The notes under the pieces: model-generated | What the model was told of the DNA's origin: nothing | The model's database searches: none | The model's input: the letters and a program-made list of their open reading frames with translations, nothing else | Position numbers and translations under genes: made by a program | Shown: positions 1 through 7,278 of the stretch, piece after piece | Layout of the letters: each line of letters starts with the position of its first letter | Position numbering within the stretch: position 1 is the first letter of the stretch | Assembly (NCBI GenBank): GCA_038211505.1 | Contig: JBBQVO010000011.1 | Location: 1-34,335 of the forward strand | Length of the DNA stretch: 34,335 nt | DNA from: JBBQVO01 sp038211505 | GTDB lineage: Bacteria > Chloroflexota > Dehalococcoidia > DSTF01 > JACRBR01 | Direction: 5' to 3'

Positions 1-545
1 TAGAGGCTCTGCGACGAATGGCGCCGCCGCTCGAACGCAACATCGATGCCGCTGTCTTCGAGGATCTGATGCATTTGGCCGGGGCGGTACCAGCGAACGT
101 GGCCGCCGGGCGAGTGCCAGTAGTCCCAGCTGAGCGCCCAGTACGCGCGCTCGGGCCAGTAGGCCGGCACGCTGACGGCGACGTCCGCGCCCGGCTTCGT
201 CACCCGCACGAATTCGTCGATGCCGCGCCGGTCGTCGGGGATGTGCTCGAAGACTTCGGTGCAGAGCGACTTATCGAAGACGCCGTCCTTGAACGGGAGG
301 TTCTGCGCGTCGCCGACGATGAAGTCGGCGTGGCCGCGGATCTGCCCCTGGCGCTTCAGGTCGTCGTACATGAACTTCGCCGCGACGAGATCATCGCGCG
401 AGAAATCGAGACCGACGACCCGCCCCGGATAGCGCGCCGCCTCAATCGTATGGCGCCCGCTGCCGCAACCGAGATCGAGCACGCGCTCGCCGGGCTGGAT
501 GTGGAAGTGGCGCTTGAAGTCGATGTTGACGATGTTGTCGGGCAC
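1..545 (-). CDS. Class I SAM-dependent methyltransferase, 3' end outside window
   Basis: Reading the minus strand from a GTG at 545 gives about 181 codons open to the window edge. Near the N-terminus is the SAM-binding motif I VLDLGCGSGRH, followed by an acidic end of beta-2 (VVGLDFS), a GDAQNLPF motif II region and a CTEVFEHIPDD motif typical of UbiE/Methyltransf_11 enzymes. The substrate cannot be told from sequence. The GTG start is chosen because a TAAACT box (552-557) sits exactly 6 nt upstream and there is no Shine-Dalgarno, the leaderless layout seen before several other genes here. The C-terminal part (conserved aromatic-rich HSPGGHVRWY) suggests most of the domain is present. Confident on the fold, not on the substrate. 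Confidence 0.85.
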   Translation of the reverse strand, partial: MPDNIVNIDFKRHFHIQPGERVLDLGCGSGRHTIEAARYPGRVVGLDFSRDDLVAAKFMYDDLKRQGQIRGHADFIVGDAQNLPFKDGVFDKSLCTEVFEHIPDDRRGIDEFVRVTKPGADVAVSVPAYWPERAYWALSWDYWHSPGGHVRWYRPGQMHQILEDSGIDVAFERRRHSSQSL

Positions 546-863
546 GGGGGGAGTTTACAGTTTGTAGTTCGTAGTTCACAGGTAGTTGAATCGTGGTGTT
601 GATGGCGGGTCCTGGGCCGCGAGAGATCCTGCAGCATCATCTGCGCCTCTGCCGTTCACCTTGCGCTGTGGCTCCAGCGTCTCGCGGGCGAGGGGTGGCG
701 CACGAGCCCAACAAATCTCCATACATCGATGGCTCTTCGCTGTGCGTCGCGACGATCTTGCAATGTGGGCGCATGCATGCGTGGCGGGCGTTGTGACGCC
801 TGTTTGGCAGACTGAAGCCGAATGCCGGGGCTCCCGCAGCTCGGCACGGAGCGGAGGTAGATC
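546..863. other. Intergenic region between divergent genes
   Basis: This stretch of about 320 bases separates the divergent methyltransferase and PRC-barrel genes. It holds short direct repeats of GTAGTT around 560-590. The long open frames across it look like G+C-driven shadows with arginine-rich, low-information translations. No RNA gene was recognised. Confidence 0.4.
552..557 (-). promoter_or_regulatory. -10 box, probable leaderless start of the methyltransferase gene
   Basis: TAAACT on the minus strand, then six C residues, then the GTG start at 545. No convincing -35 element is visible. A purine-rich Shine-Dalgarno is absent. Confidence 0.45.
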
Positions 864-1604
864 ATGCTTACACGCGCGCAACAGCTCATCGGATACAAGA
901 TCGCGGCGACGGACGGCGAGTTCGGGAAGGTGTCCGACATCTATTTCGACGACCATTCGTGGACTGTGCGCTACTTCATCGTCGACACCGGCGGCTGGAT
1001 CAGCGGCCGGCTTGTGCTCGTCTCGCCGGAGTCCATTGTGGCGCCAGACGACGAAGCGCACACGATGCGCGTGTCGCTGACAAAGCAGCAGATCGAAGCG
1101 GCCCCGTCGGTCGACACGGAGAAGCCTGTGTCGCGACAACAGGAGATCCCGTATCGGGAATACTTCGGCTGGCCACCATACTGGAGCGGGTTCTTCGGCG
1201 CCGGAGCGGTCAACTATGTGCCGTTGAGCACGGAGACGGTTGATGCCGCGGTCGACGATCAGCAGCGGGCGATTCAAGAGGGCGATCCAAATATGCGCAG
1301 CGTCGATGTTGTGAGCGGGTATCACATCCGTGCCACTGACGGCGACATCGGCCACATCGACAACTTCCTGATCGACTCGACGACGTGGGCGATCCGGTAC
1401 GCCGTCGTCGATACGCACAACTGGCTGCCGGGCAAGAAGATTCTTCTTGCGCTCGACCAGATCGACGCCCTCGACTGGGCGACGTCGGAAGTCGATGTGC
1501 ACCTGACGCGGGCCAGGATCCAGAGCGCGCCGGAGTTCGATGCGTCGCACCCGCTCGACACCGATTACGAGAAGCAGCTCCGCCAGTATTACGAGGCAGC
1601 GTGA
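864..1604 (+). CDS. Tandem PRC-barrel domain protein
   Basis: A 246-aa soluble protein with two PRC-barrel-like halves, about residues 5-75 and 145-220. Each opens with a GYKI/GYHI-x-ATDGE/DIG motif and continues with VRYFIVDTGGW or IRYAVVDTHNW. PRC barrels are small beta folds known from RimM and the photosynthetic reaction centre H subunit; free-standing tandem versions are common stress-associated proteins of unknown role. A GGAGG Shine-Dalgarno lies just before the ATG. The stop codon overlaps the GTG of the topoisomerase gene (GTGA at 1601-1604), so the two are probably cotranscribed and translationally coupled. The linker is aromatic-rich (GWPPYWSGFFG). The family call is firm; the function is unknown. 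Confidence 0.85.
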   Translation: MLTRAQQLIGYKIAATDGEFGKVSDIYFDDHSWTVRYFIVDTGGWISGRLVLVSPESIVAPDDEAHTMRVSLTKQQIEAAPSVDTEKPVSRQQEIPYREYFGWPPYWSGFFGAGAVNYVPLSTETVDAAVDDQQRAIQEGDPNMRSVDVVSGYHIRATDGDIGHIDNFLIDSTTWAIRYAVVDTHNWLPGKKILLALDQIDALDWATSEVDVHLTRARIQSAPEFDASHPLDTDYEKQLRQYYEAA

Positions 1605-2728
1605 CGGAGGCGACGGCGACGCGCTCGCCGAAGAAGCGCGGCCATACGGAACCGGAGACGCCGCCGGTCGTCGTCGATCCGGCGGTCTCGGCCAAGATCG
1701 CCGGGCTGCGCTACGTGACCGATCTCAAGCCGGGCATCCGACGCAAACGCTCAGGCGAAAGCTGGCGCTACGAGATGCCCGACGGGTCGGCGGCGACGGC
1801 CGACGATGTGCAGCGCATCAAGTCGCTGGCGATCCCGCCGGCGTGGACGGACGTCTGGATCTGTGTGCAGCCAAACGGCCACCTCCAGGCGACGGGGCGC
1901 GACGCGCGCCTACGCAAGCAGTATCGCTATCACCCGCGCTGGCATGCAGTGCGCGACGAGACGAAGTACTCGCGGATGATCGCCTTCGCGCAGGCGCTGC
2001 CGGCGATCCGCAAGCACACCGACAAGCATCTGGCGATGCAGGGATTACCGAAGGAGAAGATTCTCGCCGCCGTCATCCGCCTACTCGAGACGACGCTGAT
2101 CCGCGTCGGCAACGAGGAGTACGCGCGCGAGAACGGCTCGTTCGGACTGACGACGATGCGGGACGAGCACGCCGACGTCACAGGCTCGACCGTGAACTTC
2201 AGTTTTCGCGGCAAGAGCGGAAAAAATCACAACATCGACATCCGTGACAAGCGGCTGGCGACGATCGTCAAGCGGTCGCAAGACCTCCCGGGCGAGGATC
2301 TCTTCCAGTACATCGACGATAGCGGCGAGCAGCACGCGATCGGATCCGCCGACGTCAACGAATATCTGCGCGAGATCGCCGGCGACGAATTCACGGCGAA
2401 GGACTTTCGCACGTGGGCGGGGACGGTGCTCGCCGCGCTGGCGCTGCAGGAGTTCGAGGAGTTCGACTCCGACGCGCAGGCAAAGCGCAACATCGTGCAG
2501 GCCATCGAGTCCGTGGCCAAGCGGCTCGGCAATACGCCAGCGGTGTGCCGCAAGTGCTACGTGCACCCGGCGATCATCGAGTCGTACGTCGACAAGACGC
2601 TCATGGAGACGCTGCAGCATCGCGCCGAATCGGAGATCCGCGACTCGCTGGCAACGCTGCGCCCCGAAGAAGCAGCCGTCCTCGCGCTCTTGCAGCGACG
2701 CCTCGGCGAAGAATCCCGCGCCGCGTAA
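1601..2728 (+). CDS. DNA topoisomerase IB
   Basis: A 375-aa bacterial (poxvirus-like) type IB topoisomerase, which relaxes supercoils by a 3'-phosphotyrosine intermediate. The N-terminal domain (about 30-115) holds the conserved IPPAW and YRYHPRWHAVRDETKY segments. Catalytic residues are visible by motif: Arg168 in IRVGNEEY, Lys205 in GKSGK, Arg270 in DFRTWAGT and the nucleophile Tyr320 in CRKCYVHP. Length is usual for the family. The open frame extends further upstream inside the PRC gene, but the GTG at 1601, overlapping the PRC stop as GTGA, begins the protein just before its usual N-terminus and is the better start. Bacterial TopIB is accessory and sporadically distributed. Confidence 0.93.
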   Translation: MTEATATRSPKKRGHTEPETPPVVVDPAVSAKIAGLRYVTDLKPGIRRKRSGESWRYEMPDGSAATADDVQRIKSLAIPPAWTDVWICVQPNGHLQATGRDARLRKQYRYHPRWHAVRDETKYSRMIAFAQALPAIRKHTDKHLAMQGLPKEKILAAVIRLLETTLIRVGNEEYARENGSFGLTTMRDEHADVTGSTVNFSFRGKSGKNHNIDIRDKRLATIVKRSQDLPGEDLFQYIDDSGEQHAIGSADVNEYLREIAGDEFTAKDFRTWAGTVLAALALQEFEEFDSDAQAKRNIVQAIESVAKRLGNTPAVCRKCYVHPAIIESYVDKTLMETLQHRAESEIRDSLATLRPEEAAVLALLQRRLGEESRAA

Positions 2729-2748
2729 CAGGTCAATAACTCGAGTGA

Positions 2749-2935
2749 AACCACGGATTACGCGGATTTCACGGAGAGGACGGATTCGGAATTGGGTGCG
2801 CCGTGACGAATCGTCACGCGGCACGACGCACATCGACGGCCGGCGACGCGCTACGCGACCCATCCGTTCTTAGCAACATCTCGCCGATTATCTGTTGCCC
2901 AACCCGCATCCGTGAAATCCGCGTAATCCGTGGTT
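2749..2935. repeat. Perfect 27-bp inverted repeat flanking the space after topoisomerase IB
   Basis: The arm at 2749-2775 begins AACCACGGATTACGCGGATT, and its exact reverse complement lies at 2909-2935. The arms are 133 bp apart in the 217-bp gap between the convergent topIB and ferredoxin-NADP reductase genes. GGATTACGCGGATT-type intergenic repeats occur in many bacterial genomes; here two copies face each other. Confidence 0.8.
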
Positions 2936-2945
2936 CCTCGCGTCG

Positions 2946-3950
2946 TCAGAGTTTGAGTTCGGAGGAGTGGCCGGGGAAGAGGCGAGCCTTCGGATCGACG
3001 AGGCGCTTTGCGGCGTTGGCGGCGATCGCGGCGTGGGCGAAGCCAGTGACGATCAGGTTGAGCGGCTCCGAGCCATCCACGGCGGCGATGTCGCCGGCTG
3101 CGAAGATGCCGGGCAGGTTCGTCGCCATGAAGCCGTCAGTCTTGATGTGGCGCGCGTCGGCGAGCTCCACGCCCCACGACTCGATCGGGCCGAGCGCGGC
3201 CTTGAAGCCGATATTCACCAGCACAGCATCGACCTGCAGCTCGCTCTCGACGCCGTTGCGGTTGTCGAAGATCGTCGCGCCCTGCACCTGACCATCGCCG
3301 GTGACGCGCTTCAGTTCGTGGAACGTCAGCATCGGGATGCTTGTCGCACGCAACGCCGCCATGCTCGATTCGTGCGCGCGGAACTGATCGCGACGGTGGA
3401 TCAGCGTGATGCTCTTCGCCCAGTCCTTGAGGTTGAGGCACCAGTCGACGGCGGTATCGCCGCCGCCGACGATGAGGATGTTCTTGCCGCGGAACGGCCG
3501 CTTGTCCTTCACGAAGTAGTAGACGCCGCGGCCCTCGTAGTCGCTGATGCCGGGGCGATCGATCCTCATGGGCGCGAAGGCGCCGATGCCGGCGGTGATG
3601 ACGACGGTACGGCTGTAGTGGGCGACGGTGGCGCTGCCGAGCCGCCACACCTCTTCGCCGTCGACGGTGACGCGCGTCAGCGTATCGACGCGCTGTTCGA
3701 AGACGTATTCGTGCTCGAACTTCTCGCACTGCTCGAGCAGCTGCTTGACGAGATCCTGGGCAAGGATCTTCGGATGCGCAGGCACGTCGTAGATGAGCTT
3801 TTCGGGGTAGAGGACCGCGAGCTGGCCGCCGGGCTCGGGCAGCGCCTCGATGACCTTCGTCCGCATCTCGCGCAGTCCGGCGTAGAACGACGCAAAGAGC
3901 CCGGTCGGGCCGGCGCCAATGATCGTGATGTCGTAGATGTCTTCCGGCAT
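2946..3950 (-). CDS. Ferredoxin--NADP+ reductase, thioredoxin reductase-like (type 2)
   Basis: A 334-aa FAD- and NADPH-binding flavoprotein. The N-terminal FAD Rossmann motif is IIGAGPTG (about residues 10-17), followed by the PGGQL segment. The central NADP motif is IVGGGDTAVDW, and the FAD-closing motif is GIFAAGDIA near the C-terminus. The CxxC redox pair of thioredoxin reductase is absent, which together with EALPEPGGQL and IHRRDQFRAHE assigns it to the YumC-like ferredoxin/flavodoxin-NADP reductases rather than TrxB. It probably exchanges electrons between NADPH and ferredoxin in the cytoplasm. A TAGGCT box lies 8 nt before the ATG and no Shine-Dalgarno is evident. The neighbouring arsM may be coincidental. 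Confidence 0.92.
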   Translation of the reverse strand: MPEDIYDITIIGAGPTGLFASFYAGLREMRTKVIEALPEPGGQLAVLYPEKLIYDVPAHPKILAQDLVKQLLEQCEKFEHEYVFEQRVDTLTRVTVDGEEVWRLGSATVAHYSRTVVITAGIGAFAPMRIDRPGISDYEGRGVYYFVKDKRPFRGKNILIVGGGDTAVDWCLNLKDWAKSITLIHRRDQFRAHESSMAALRATSIPMLTFHELKRVTGDGQVQGATIFDNRNGVESELQVDAVLVNIGFKAALGPIESWGVELADARHIKTDGFMATNLPGIFAAGDIAAVDGSEPLNLIVTGFAHAAIAANAAKRLVDPKARLFPGHSSELKL

Positions 3951-4095
3951 GCTGTCTCAGCCTATCGGGCGGCGACGCCGCGCGCATCGGGATAACGCTG
4001 GTCGGCATCACACAAGTCGTAGGCGGAATCCAGCGCCGGCCAACGGGATTGCGCAGGCCCCGGGACAGTCGGACACGCCTGACCTAACCCCCCGC

Positions 4096-4120
4096 CCCCC
4101 TTCCCGGTGCGGGAAGGGGG
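4096..4120 (-). terminator. Hairpin after arsM, probable terminator or repeat element
   Basis: A 10-bp perfect stem (CCCCCTTCCC with its complement) around a 5-nt loop begins 15 nt beyond the arsM stop. There is no T-run. Similar CCCTTCCC hairpins recur at 11094-11114, so it may be a dispersed element doubling as a terminator. Confidence 0.45.
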
Positions 4121-4134
4121 AGGAATCTGTGGCG

Positions 4135-4920
4135 TTAGCAGCATGCGGTCTTTGAGACGGTCTCGACCGGCAGTACTTCTTGCGCCGAGGCGGCGTTCTT
4201 GAAGGCGGAAATCGTCGCGCTGTACCACGGCTTCTCGCCGATCTTGGCGCGGCTATCGACGCGCACCGCCGCAAAGCCCGCCGCCTGCAAACGGGCGAGA
4301 TAGTCCGACTCAAGCAGCGCGCCGGATGCGCAGCCGGCCCACAACGCGAGATCGTCGCGCTCGCCATCGACAAGTTCGCGCGAGAGCACGACATCGGAGA
4401 CGTGCAGCCGTCCGTTCGATCGCAGGACGCGCGCTGACTCGCTGAAGACGGCGTCTTTGTCGGGCGAGAGATTGATCACGCAGTTGGAGATGATCACGTC
4501 GACGGTGCCGTCATCGATCGGCATCGCCTCCATCTCGCCCTTGCGGAATTCGACGTTCGCGGCGCCGAGCTTGTTGCGATTCGCGTTCGCCAGATCGAGC
4601 ATATCCTGCGTCATGTCGAGCCCGATCACGTGGCCGCTCTCGCCGACGGCCTTCGCCGCGAGGAAGCAATCGAGACCGGGGCCGGAGCCGAGATCGAGCA
4701 CCGTCTCGCCGATGCGCAAGCCGGCGATTGCCGTCGGATTCCCGCAGCCGTACGAGGCGACGGACTCCGGCAGCGAAGCGACGGCATCGTTCTCGTAGAG
4801 TTTGTCGCGATGATCGGAGCTTTCGCCGCCGCACGAATCGCAACACGCCGTTGCCTGCCGCGCGCGCTCGCCGTAGTGGTCCTGCACCGCCTGCTTGATC
4901 TCTTCTGATGTGCGTGCCAT
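4135..4920 (-). CDS. arsM: Arsenite S-adenosylmethionine methyltransferase
   Basis: A 261-aa SAM methyltransferase that converts arsenite to methylated arsenicals. SAM motif I is VLDLGSGPGLDCF (residues 74-86), followed by GHVIGLDMTQDML. The arsenic-binding cysteines characteristic of ArsM are present: Cys59 in YGCGNP, Cys147 in ISNCVINL and Cys197 in WAGCASGAL. Extra cysteines lie at 26, 27 and 30, and a CC pair ends the protein. AAGGAG lies 7 nt before the ATG, so this start is conventional. It sits 95 bp downstream of arsR on the same strand with a copy of the presumed ArsR operator in the gap. No arsenite efflux or arsenate reductase gene is nearby, so methylation looks like the local detoxification output. 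Confidence 0.93.
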   Translation of the reverse strand: MARTSEEIKQAVQDHYGERARQATACCDSCGGESSDHRDKLYENDAVASLPESVASYGCGNPTAIAGLRIGETVLDLGSGPGLDCFLAAKAVGESGHVIGLDMTQDMLDLANANRNKLGAANVEFRKGEMEAMPIDDGTVDVIISNCVINLSPDKDAVFSESARVLRSNGRLHVSDVVLSRELVDGERDDLALWAGCASGALLESDYLARLQAAGFAAVRVDSRAKIGEKPWYSATISAFKNAASAQEVLPVETVSKTACC

Positions 4921-4975
4921 GTCGTGCTCCTTCAGTGTGTGTCGTAGATCGTAGTCGCTCGATTCTTCACGCGAT

Positions 4976-4993
4976 CATCGGAAATCGACGATA
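4976..4993 (-). promoter_or_regulatory. Second candidate ArsR operator, upstream of arsM
   Basis: On the minus strand this reads TATCGTCGATTTCCGATG, an ATCG-N8-CGAT dyad. It matches the arsR promoter dyad at 13 of 18 positions, with identical half-sites and spacing. It lies 56 bp before the arsM start, inside the arsR-arsM gap. Confidence 0.45.
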
Positions 4994-5015
4994 TGGTTTC
5001 GATCATGAAGGCTCG

Positions 5016-5318
5016 TCAGCAGCAGGCGCTGTTCAGCGCGCCGAACTCGGCGTTCAGCCAGGCGAGCGCGGCGGGCTCGAGACAGTAGCAGACGTTGGGG
5101 CCGTCGATCGTGCCGCGGACGATGCCGGCATCCTTCAGCACCTTCAGATGCTCCGAAACCGTCGACTGCGCCAGCGGCAACTCATCGACGAGATCGCCGC
5201 AGACGCACGCCTGCCGCGCCGCCAGCAGCTTGACGATGCGAAAGCGCGCCGGATGCGCGATCGCCCGCAACATCGCCACCGTCTTCGCCTCAGACTTCGT
5301 AGACACGATCGTCTTCAT
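5016..5318 (-). CDS. arsR: ArsR-family metalloregulatory repressor
   Basis: A 100-aa winged-helix regulator. The recognition helix region is LAQSTVSEHLKVLKDAGIV (residues 49-67), and a metal-site motif ACVCGDLV places Cys38 and Cys40 in the usual alpha-3 position. Further cysteines at 77 and 79 and a terminal CC at 99-100 could complete or replace the As(III) site, since C-terminal cysteine pairs are used by some ArsR proteins. It should repress its own promoter and arsM until arsenite binds. The ATG has no Shine-Dalgarno; a TAAAAT -10 box ends 6 nt before it, so the mRNA is probably leaderless. Confidence 0.92.
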   Translation of the reverse strand: MKTIVSTKSEAKTVAMLRAIAHPARFRIVKLLAARQACVCGDLVDELPLAQSTVSEHLKVLKDAGIVRGTIDGPNVCYCLEPAALAWLNAEFGALNSACC

Positions 5319-5335
5319 ATCGGGATTTTACGATA
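5318..5335 (-). promoter_or_regulatory. Candidate ArsR operator over the arsR -10 box
   Basis: Minus-strand TATCGTAAAATCCCGATA is an inverted repeat, TATCG-N8-CGATA. It covers the -10 box and the predicted start of transcription and reaches the first base of the arsR start codon. Bound repressor would occlude polymerase. Confidence 0.6.
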
Positions 5336-5354
5336 GAACGTGGTGGGGTGTCAA
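5325..5354 (-). promoter_or_regulatory. Sigma-70-type arsR promoter
   Basis: A consensus -35 TTGACA (5349-5354) and a -10 TAAAAT (5325-5330) are separated by 18 bp. The -10 ends 6 nt before the arsR ATG, placing transcription start at or next to the start codon. Confidence 0.7.
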
Positions 5355-5456
5355 GTAGGCTCTAGCGAAACTCCTTGTCGATCATGGTCGATCGCCTTTG
5401 TCGCCTTCGCGCTAAGCGCGATAGATTGCGCTGTCCCCGTTGACAGGCACCAGACG

Positions 5457-5774
5457 ATGAATCTTTGGCCTCCCGCGTCTCCCTTCCGATATAGAGGCAC
5501 GCTGATCGAATTGATCGAGCGGTTTCTGAGCGATCAGCTCAGCTATCCCGCCTTCTTCACGGCGTTTCAGTCCGTCCTGTTTTGGCCGAAAGACCCTAGA
5601 GCCCACGTGAGCGAATCTGACGACCGGCTCTTCAGAGAGATCCATGAGAAGCTTGATGAGGTTTCATGGGACGGGTACCCGCAGAACGATGAGGAGGGCT
5701 ACTACATGTCCCACACCGAGTTCAAAGCGTGGCTCACAGTTCAGCGTACGACGTTCGACGCTGCCTTTGAATAA
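5457..5774 (+). CDS. Small protein, possibly of the colicin immunity type
   Basis: A 105-aa soluble protein from ATG 5457. The open frame extends upstream to a GTG at 5340, but that part overlaps the arsR promoter and translates to poor sequence, so the internal ATG is preferred. It contains LIELIERFLSDQLSYPAFF, then a W/F-rich centre and an acidic stretch (WDGYPQNDEEGYY). The layout, a short amphipathic helix followed by an acidic helical protein, loosely resembles colicin-D-type immunity proteins, but I cannot identify it firmly. No toxin gene adjoins. Its G+C is visibly lower than that of its neighbours, which may mean recent acquisition. A TAGATT box at 5422-5427 could be its -10. Confidence 0.55.
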   Translation: MNLWPPASPFRYRGTLIELIERFLSDQLSYPAFFTAFQSVLFWPKDPRAHVSESDDRLFREIHEKLDEVSWDGYPQNDEEGYYMSHTEFKAWLTVQRTTFDAAFE

Positions 5775-5793
5775 GGGCCCTATTCGGGGGCCC
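5775..5793 (+). terminator. Possible hairpin directly after the small gene
   Basis: GGGCCC at 5775-5780 and again at 5788-5793 can pair around a 7-nt loop immediately after the TAA stop. There is no T-run, so termination is only suggested. Confidence 0.3.
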
Positions 5794-5856
5794 CGTCGGT
5801 GCGTGGTTTCGTGATGCGTGCCGCGAACAGCGCAGACTCCTGCCGCGAAACTCAAT

Positions 5857-6240
5857 TCAATCCAAACACAAACAGAACGGATGCCCCGCAGGATCCAGCA
5901 GCACCCGTAGATCGGTACGCGGCTGCTGCTCCGCGAGCCGGGCGCCACAGGCGAGCGCGTGCGCGACGGCGGCGGCGAGATCGTCGACGGTGATGTCGAG
6001 ATGGATCATCTTGGCCTGCTCACCGGGCTTCTCGGGCCAGACCGGCGGCTGATACCAGCTCTCCTCCTGAAACGAGAGTCCGGCGCCGCCGGCGGGATCC
6101 TGCATGGCGATGAAATCGTGGTCGCGATACGTCACCTCCCAGCCGAGCAGCCGCCCGTAGAAGTCAGCCATCGCCTGCGCGTCCCGGCAGTCCATGTTGA
6201 CGCCGGCCAGGCGGAACGACGGCGCGGGTTGTGTGTCCAT
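5857..6240 (-). CDS. VOC (glyoxalase/bleomycin resistance) family protein
   Basis: A 127-aa single-module VOC protein. The first beta-alpha-beta half is FRLAGVNMDCRDAQAMADFY-type sequence leading to LLGWEV. The second half begins MIHLDITVDDLAAAVAHALA and ends in LLDPAGHPFCLCLD, the usual glyoxalase-like tail. VOC proteins bind a metal and act on small molecules; the substrate here is unknown. Two starts are possible: GTG 6294, overlapping the MBL stop as GTGA, or ATG 6240, which begins close to the domain and has TACAAT 8 nt upstream. I prefer the ATG. Transcription may come both from the MBL gene and from this internal box. Confidence 0.85.
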   Translation of the reverse strand: MDTQPAPSFRLAGVNMDCRDAQAMADFYGRLLGWEVTYRDHDFIAMQDPAGGAGLSFQEESWYQPPVWPEKPGEQAKMIHLDITVDDLAAAVAHALACGARLAEQQPRTDLRVLLDPAGHPFCLCLD

Positions 6241-6248
6241 CAGTGCGC

Positions 6249-6254
6249 ATTGTA
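6249..6254 (-). promoter_or_regulatory. -10-like box before the VOC gene
   Basis: Minus-strand TACAAT ends 8 nt before ATG 6240. No good -35 is visible. It would support an internal, near-leaderless transcript. Confidence 0.35.
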
Positions 6255-6290
6255 GGACAAGAGAGGATCGCGACTCGCCTCGCGGCTCAC

Positions 6291-7223
6291 TCACGCGAGG
6301 CAGCGAGGGAGCTCGCCGTTGTTGAAGGCGATCATGTCGGCGATCGCTTGCTGCGTGAGGGGCGTGGCGAGGGGCTCGCCGCGCAGTTCGCTGTAGGCGC
6401 GGTGGATGTTGGCGGCGAGGCGCTCGCCGTCGAGCCAGTCGGCGAAGTGGCCGATATCCATGTCGCGCGCGACTTGGAGCGGTTCGGCGCCAGCCTCGAA
6501 ACCGCGGCGGGCCGCGGCCTGCACCATGCGGAGATATGCCTCCGTGTCGTCGATGATCTCCGGGCCGCAGATCGCGCCGTGCCCGGGCACGATCGTCTCG
6601 GCGCCGAGTGCGCGCAGCCGCGTCAGCGCGTCGAGCCAGCCGCTGATCGAGCCCATGAGCGCGAACGGTTGGCCGCCGTTGAAGAGCACGTCGCCGCCGA
6701 ACAGCACTTTGCGTTGCGGCAGCCAGGCGATGATGTCGTTCGTCGTGTGCGCCAGCGCGACGGAAATCAACTCGACTTTCAGATCGTCGACCCAGACGTC
6801 GAGCCGATCGTCGAACGTCACGGTCGGCGCCGCGAGTTGCAGATCACCCCACTCGACGTCGCGGAACAAGCGCGTGTTAATGCCGTCGCGCAGGATCGTC
6901 TCGCGGCAGCGCTCGTGGCCGATGATTGTCGCCTCGGGCAGAAACAGGTAGTTGCCGTGCGTGTGATCGCCGTGATGATGCGTGTTCACGAGCGACTGGA
7001 TCGGCCGCGCGCCGGCGTTGCGGCGGATCGTGTCGATCAGCGTGCGCGTACGGCGCTCCGTGAAGCAGGCATCGATGGCCAGCACGTGATCGCGCCCGAC
7101 GATGAAGCCGGTGTTGTTCAAGCCCCAGCCGCCGTCCATCTGCACGAAGCCGAAGACGCCGTTACTCACCTCCTCGGCTCGCGGCGGCGGCAGATCAGCG
7201 CGCGATTGGACGTGTGTAGTCAT
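6291..7223 (-). CDS. MBL-fold metallohydrolase
   Basis: A 310-aa metallo-beta-lactamase-fold enzyme. The di-zinc motif HxHxDH is at residues 82-87 (THHHGDH). It is followed by an AHTTND histidine, the bridging aspartate in VLFGGDVLF and the late histidine in IVPGHG. The family hydrolyses esters, thioesters, lactones or lactams; this single-domain cytoplasmic member without a signal peptide cannot be assigned a substrate. A GGAGGAG Shine-Dalgarno precedes the ATG. Its stop overlaps a possible GTG start of the VOC gene, so the two probably form a transcription unit and may share a pathway. Confidence 0.88.
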   Translation of the reverse strand: MTTHVQSRADLPPPRAEEVSNGVFGFVQMDGGWGLNNTGFIVGRDHVLAIDACFTERRTRTLIDTIRRNAGARPIQSLVNTHHHGDHTHGNYLFLPEATIIGHERCRETILRDGINTRLFRDVEWGDLQLAAPTVTFDDRLDVWVDDLKVELISVALAHTTNDIIAWLPQRKVLFGGDVLFNGGQPFALMGSISGWLDALTRLRALGAETIVPGHGAICGPEIIDDTEAYLRMVQAAARRGFEAGAEPLQVARDMDIGHFADWLDGERLAANIHRAYSELRGEPLATPLTQQAIADMIAFNNGELPRCLA

Positions 7224-7278
7224 CGATCGACTCCTCCAAGTGTCTCAACACAGATGCTCTGTGGTGACCTCCAAAACT

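Noticed and set aside
18..602. 194-codon open frame on the plus strand at the window start
   Set aside because: It is the shadow of the minus-strand methyltransferase, whose translation shows clear SAM motifs.
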